Source: Aureimonas endophytica (GTDB lineage: Bacteria > Pseudomonadota > Alphaproteobacteria > Rhizobiales > Rhizobiaceae). From it: DNA of 64,000 nt. Positions 62,284 through 64,000 of the stretch are shown here, one piece after another. Within the stretch, counting starts at the first letter, position 1, and each line of letters starts with the position of its first letter. Made by a program: the position numbers and the translations under genes. The stretch covers positions 186,001 through 250,000 of the forward strand of contig NZ_BMIQ01000004.1 of NCBI RefSeq assembly GCF_014642635.1, given 5' to 3'. A model generated the notes under the pieces. That model had not been told where the DNA came from and made no database searches. It saw only the letters and a list, made by a program, of their open reading frames with translations.

Positions 62284-62511
62284 ATGCAGGACGATCCCGA
62301 GCCGAAACGCACCCCCGCCATTCCCGGCATGCTCCGGGACGAGGATGCGACGATTCTCGGCGACGCGCCGGACGAACCAACCGAGGACGAATCGGATGCG
62401 GAGGATGCGGCCGATTCGGACGATGGTCCCCTCGGAGTGAGGGACGACGACACGGTGGGCATCGACGATCAGGACGACCGCGAGCGACGGCGCGGCGCCA
62501 CGGAGGCCTGA
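62284..62511 (+). CDS. Small acidic hypothetical protein, 75 residues
   Basis: About one third of the residues are Asp or Glu (EDESDAEDAADSDDG, RDDDTVGIDDQDD). It looks disordered and lacks Cys, membrane segments and known domains. AGAAGG upstream may act as ribosome binding site. Unidentified; the protein-like codon phase supports it moderately. Confidence 0.5.
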   Translation: MQDDPEPKRTPAIPGMLRDEDATILGDAPDEPTEDESDAEDAADSDDGPLGVRDDDTVGIDDQDDRERRRGATEA

Positions 62512-62623
62512 TTCTTCAGAGGGAACGGGCTCACGGCAATCATGGCGAAATCAAGCCCGGTGCCGTGCATCTCCACTTTCGATTGAAGGAATTTTCACGC
62601 CTCCCCTGGTAGCAGGGAGAGGC

Positions 62624-64000
62624 ATGGAGACGCTGTTCACCCTCGCTGTCGCGCATTCGCCGAGCTTCGTCGCCGGGGCCGCCGTGATTTGCCTGACGAC
62701 CGGCTGGTTCCTCGCCTCGCTCCTCACCCAGATGGAGGAGGCTTGGCCTCGCCGCCAACCCTACCGCCTGGTCGCGACGGCCATGGTCGCGGGACTCGGC
62801 GTCTGGACGACGCATTTCGTCGCGATGCTGGGCTACCGGCCGGATGTCGCCGTCGAATACGATCCCGCCATCACCTTCGCCTCCGCCACCATCGCGGTGC
62901 TGGCCGTCGGCCTGCCCCTGGCGGTGTCGGCAACCGTGTCGCGGGCGGGGGCGCGGCTCGTGCTCGCCGGGCTCGCCGGGCTCGGCATCGGCGCGATGCA
63001 TGCGACCGGCATGGCGGCGCTCAGCGGCTGCCTGCGCACGCAGTCGCTCACGGCCAGCCTCGCCGGCTGCGTCGTTGGCGCCGCCTTCATGATGCTGGCG
63101 CGCGGCCTGCCGCCGCGCCACCGCTCCCGCCCGGTCGCCTGCCTTCTCATCACCTGCGCCGTCTGCGGGGCGCATTTCACCGCGATTTCCGGCACGACGC
63201 TCCAGAGCCTCGCCGGGGCACACCGCTCGATCCCGGAGGACCTGATCCTCGGTCTCCTGATCGCGGCCTCGCCGGGCTTCCTGTTCGTCAACACCCTGCT
63301 CAGCCTCGTGGCCCTCAAGCGCTTCGAGACGCAGGAGCGCGAGCATGCGGGCGTCCTGTCGCTCGCCCTCGAGAACATGTCGCACGGCCTCGCCGTCTTC
63401 GACGGCAGCGGCCGGCTCGAACTCTTCAACGATCGCTATCGCGAACTCTGCCGTCTCGGCGAGGATCGGCTCCGGGCCGGAATGTCGCTGGATGCCCTTC
63501 TGGACGCCATCGGCGCCGCCTGCGGCTGGGACGCGGCCTGGCGCGCCCGTGTCGAGGCCGCCATCCTGGCCCGCCTGGCGGCGAAGAGCGTGCAGGTGGC
63601 GGACTGGACGGCCTTCGACGGGCGGATCATCCTGTTCGAGACGCGGCCGCTGCGCGGCGGCGGCATCGCCTACCTCATCGACGATGTGACGGCCGACCGG
63701 CAGGCGCGCCGCCAGATGCAGCAGCTGACGCTGATCGATCCGCTGACCGGCCTCGCCAACCGCGCCGCGCTGCAGGCGGAGCTCGAAGCGGTGGTCGCCT
63801 CCGGAGCGCCGCAGGCCCTGATCCTGATCGATCTCGACCGCTTCCAGAACGTCAACAACATGTTCGGCCACGCGGTCGGCGACCAACTCCTGATCGAGGT
63901 CGCGGCGCGGCTGCGGGCGGCGGCCGGCGACGATGTCTTCATCGCGCGGCTCGGCGCCGACGAGATGGCGGTCCTGGCGCGCGGCGCCCCGGACGAATGC
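62624..64000 (+). CDS. MHYT-domain GGDEF protein, 3' end beyond window
   Basis: 459 codons are visible to the right edge and the frame is still open. The N-terminal membrane sensor (residues about 1-235) has seven hydrophobic segments with WTTHFVAML and GIGAMHATGMAA, as in MHYT domains, which may sense oxygen, CO or NO through copper. A PAS-like region (about 240-365) precedes a GGDEF domain. The active-site motif reads RLGADEMAVL, so the second Gly and the Phe are replaced; cyclase activity may be lost or low. An EAL domain may follow outside the window. Start: AGGGAGAGGC before ATG 62624. Confidence 0.88.
   Translation, partial: METLFTLAVAHSPSFVAGAAVICLTTGWFLASLLTQMEEAWPRRQPYRLVATAMVAGLGVWTTHFVAMLGYRPDVAVEYDPAITFASATIAVLAVGLPLAVSATVSRAGARLVLAGLAGLGIGAMHATGMAALSGCLRTQSLTASLAGCVVGAAFMMLARGLPPRHRSRPVACLLITCAVCGAHFTAISGTTLQSLAGAHRSIPEDLILGLLIAASPGFLFVNTLLSLVALKRFETQEREHAGVLSLALENMSHGLAVFDGSGRLELFNDRYRELCRLGEDRLRAGMSLDALLDAIGAACGWDAAWRARVEAAILARLAAKSVQVADWTAFDGRIILFETRPLRGGGIAYLIDDVTADRQARRQMQQLTLIDPLTGLANRAALQAELEAVVASGAPQALILIDLDRFQNVNNMFGHAVGDQLLIEVAARLRAAAGDDVFIARLGADEMAVLARGAPDEC

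Overview
The window is a GC-rich stretch of bacterial chromosome, about two thirds G+C by eye, with strong GC bias at third codon positions. Gene content and order point to an alphaproteobacterium, most likely of the Hyphomicrobiales (Rhizobiales). The pointers are the imuA-imuB-dnaE2 mutagenesis cassette behind a GTTC-N7-GTTC LexA box, the DUF2849/DUF934 sulfite-reductase operon, OpgC, PII/AmtB next to FtsK, a CtrA-type box, and hemC-hemD-Mic60-hemY. I cannot name the genus. No rRNA, tRNA, CRISPR array, transposase or prophage was found.

Left part (1-21.6 kb). A DUF2188 gene runs off the left edge. The SOS translesion cassette follows on the minus strand, with a palindromic repeat between imuB and dnaE2. 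Next come a small lipoprotein, OpgC, a zincin-type peptidase and a methyltransferase, then leuD with an overlapping Rid-family gene, an MscS-type channel and leuB. A two-gene accessory module (RusA-like resolvase plus a PD-(D/E)XK/HEPN-like protein) sits between leuB and an MHS-type transporter. After that come a COG0523 GTPase with a Zur-like operator, asd, a MarR/ketoacyl-synthase pair and a 780-base gene-free block holding three hairpin repeats.

Middle (21.5-46 kb). A minus-strand sulfate assimilation operon (DUF2849, cysI, DUF934, cysH, cysD, cysN) ends in a CysN that carries a membrane domain in place of an APS kinase, followed by an overlapping 43-residue membrane ORF. A lone flagellin, a UbiH-type hydroxylase and TesB lead into tesB-glnK-amtB-ftsK-lolA-xthA, which looks like a conserved backbone. 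A second ETF-beta-methyltransferase-like gene and a Phd/PIN toxin-antitoxin pair are inserted before xthA. Two regulator genes with likely divergent partners, an OmpA lipoprotein, a cyclic-nucleotide-binding protein, an OmpR-type regulator and an L,D-transpeptidase follow.

Right part (46-64 kb). An FdhF/YdeP-type oxidoreductase lies behind a sequence matching the alphaproteobacterial general-stress (EcfG) promoter. Then come a TPR-GGDEF cyclase, DUF3072, EVE and YciI proteins and gpsA-tsaD, with hemC-hemD divergent from tsaD. A run of overlapping or closely spaced genes follows (Mic60, HemY, TerB-like, glutamine amidotransferase, HAD hydrolase), then an MFS exporter and two small ORFs. An MHYT-GGDEF gene is cut by the right edge.

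The points most worth a second look are the RusA/PD-(D/E)XK-HEPN module, the CysN-membrane-domain fusion, the MarR-ketoacyl-synthase cassette, the regulatory boxes (LexA, Zur, CtrA, EcfG, sigma-54) and the hairpin repeat family. Long open frames opposite real genes are frequent here and are artefacts of the base composition.
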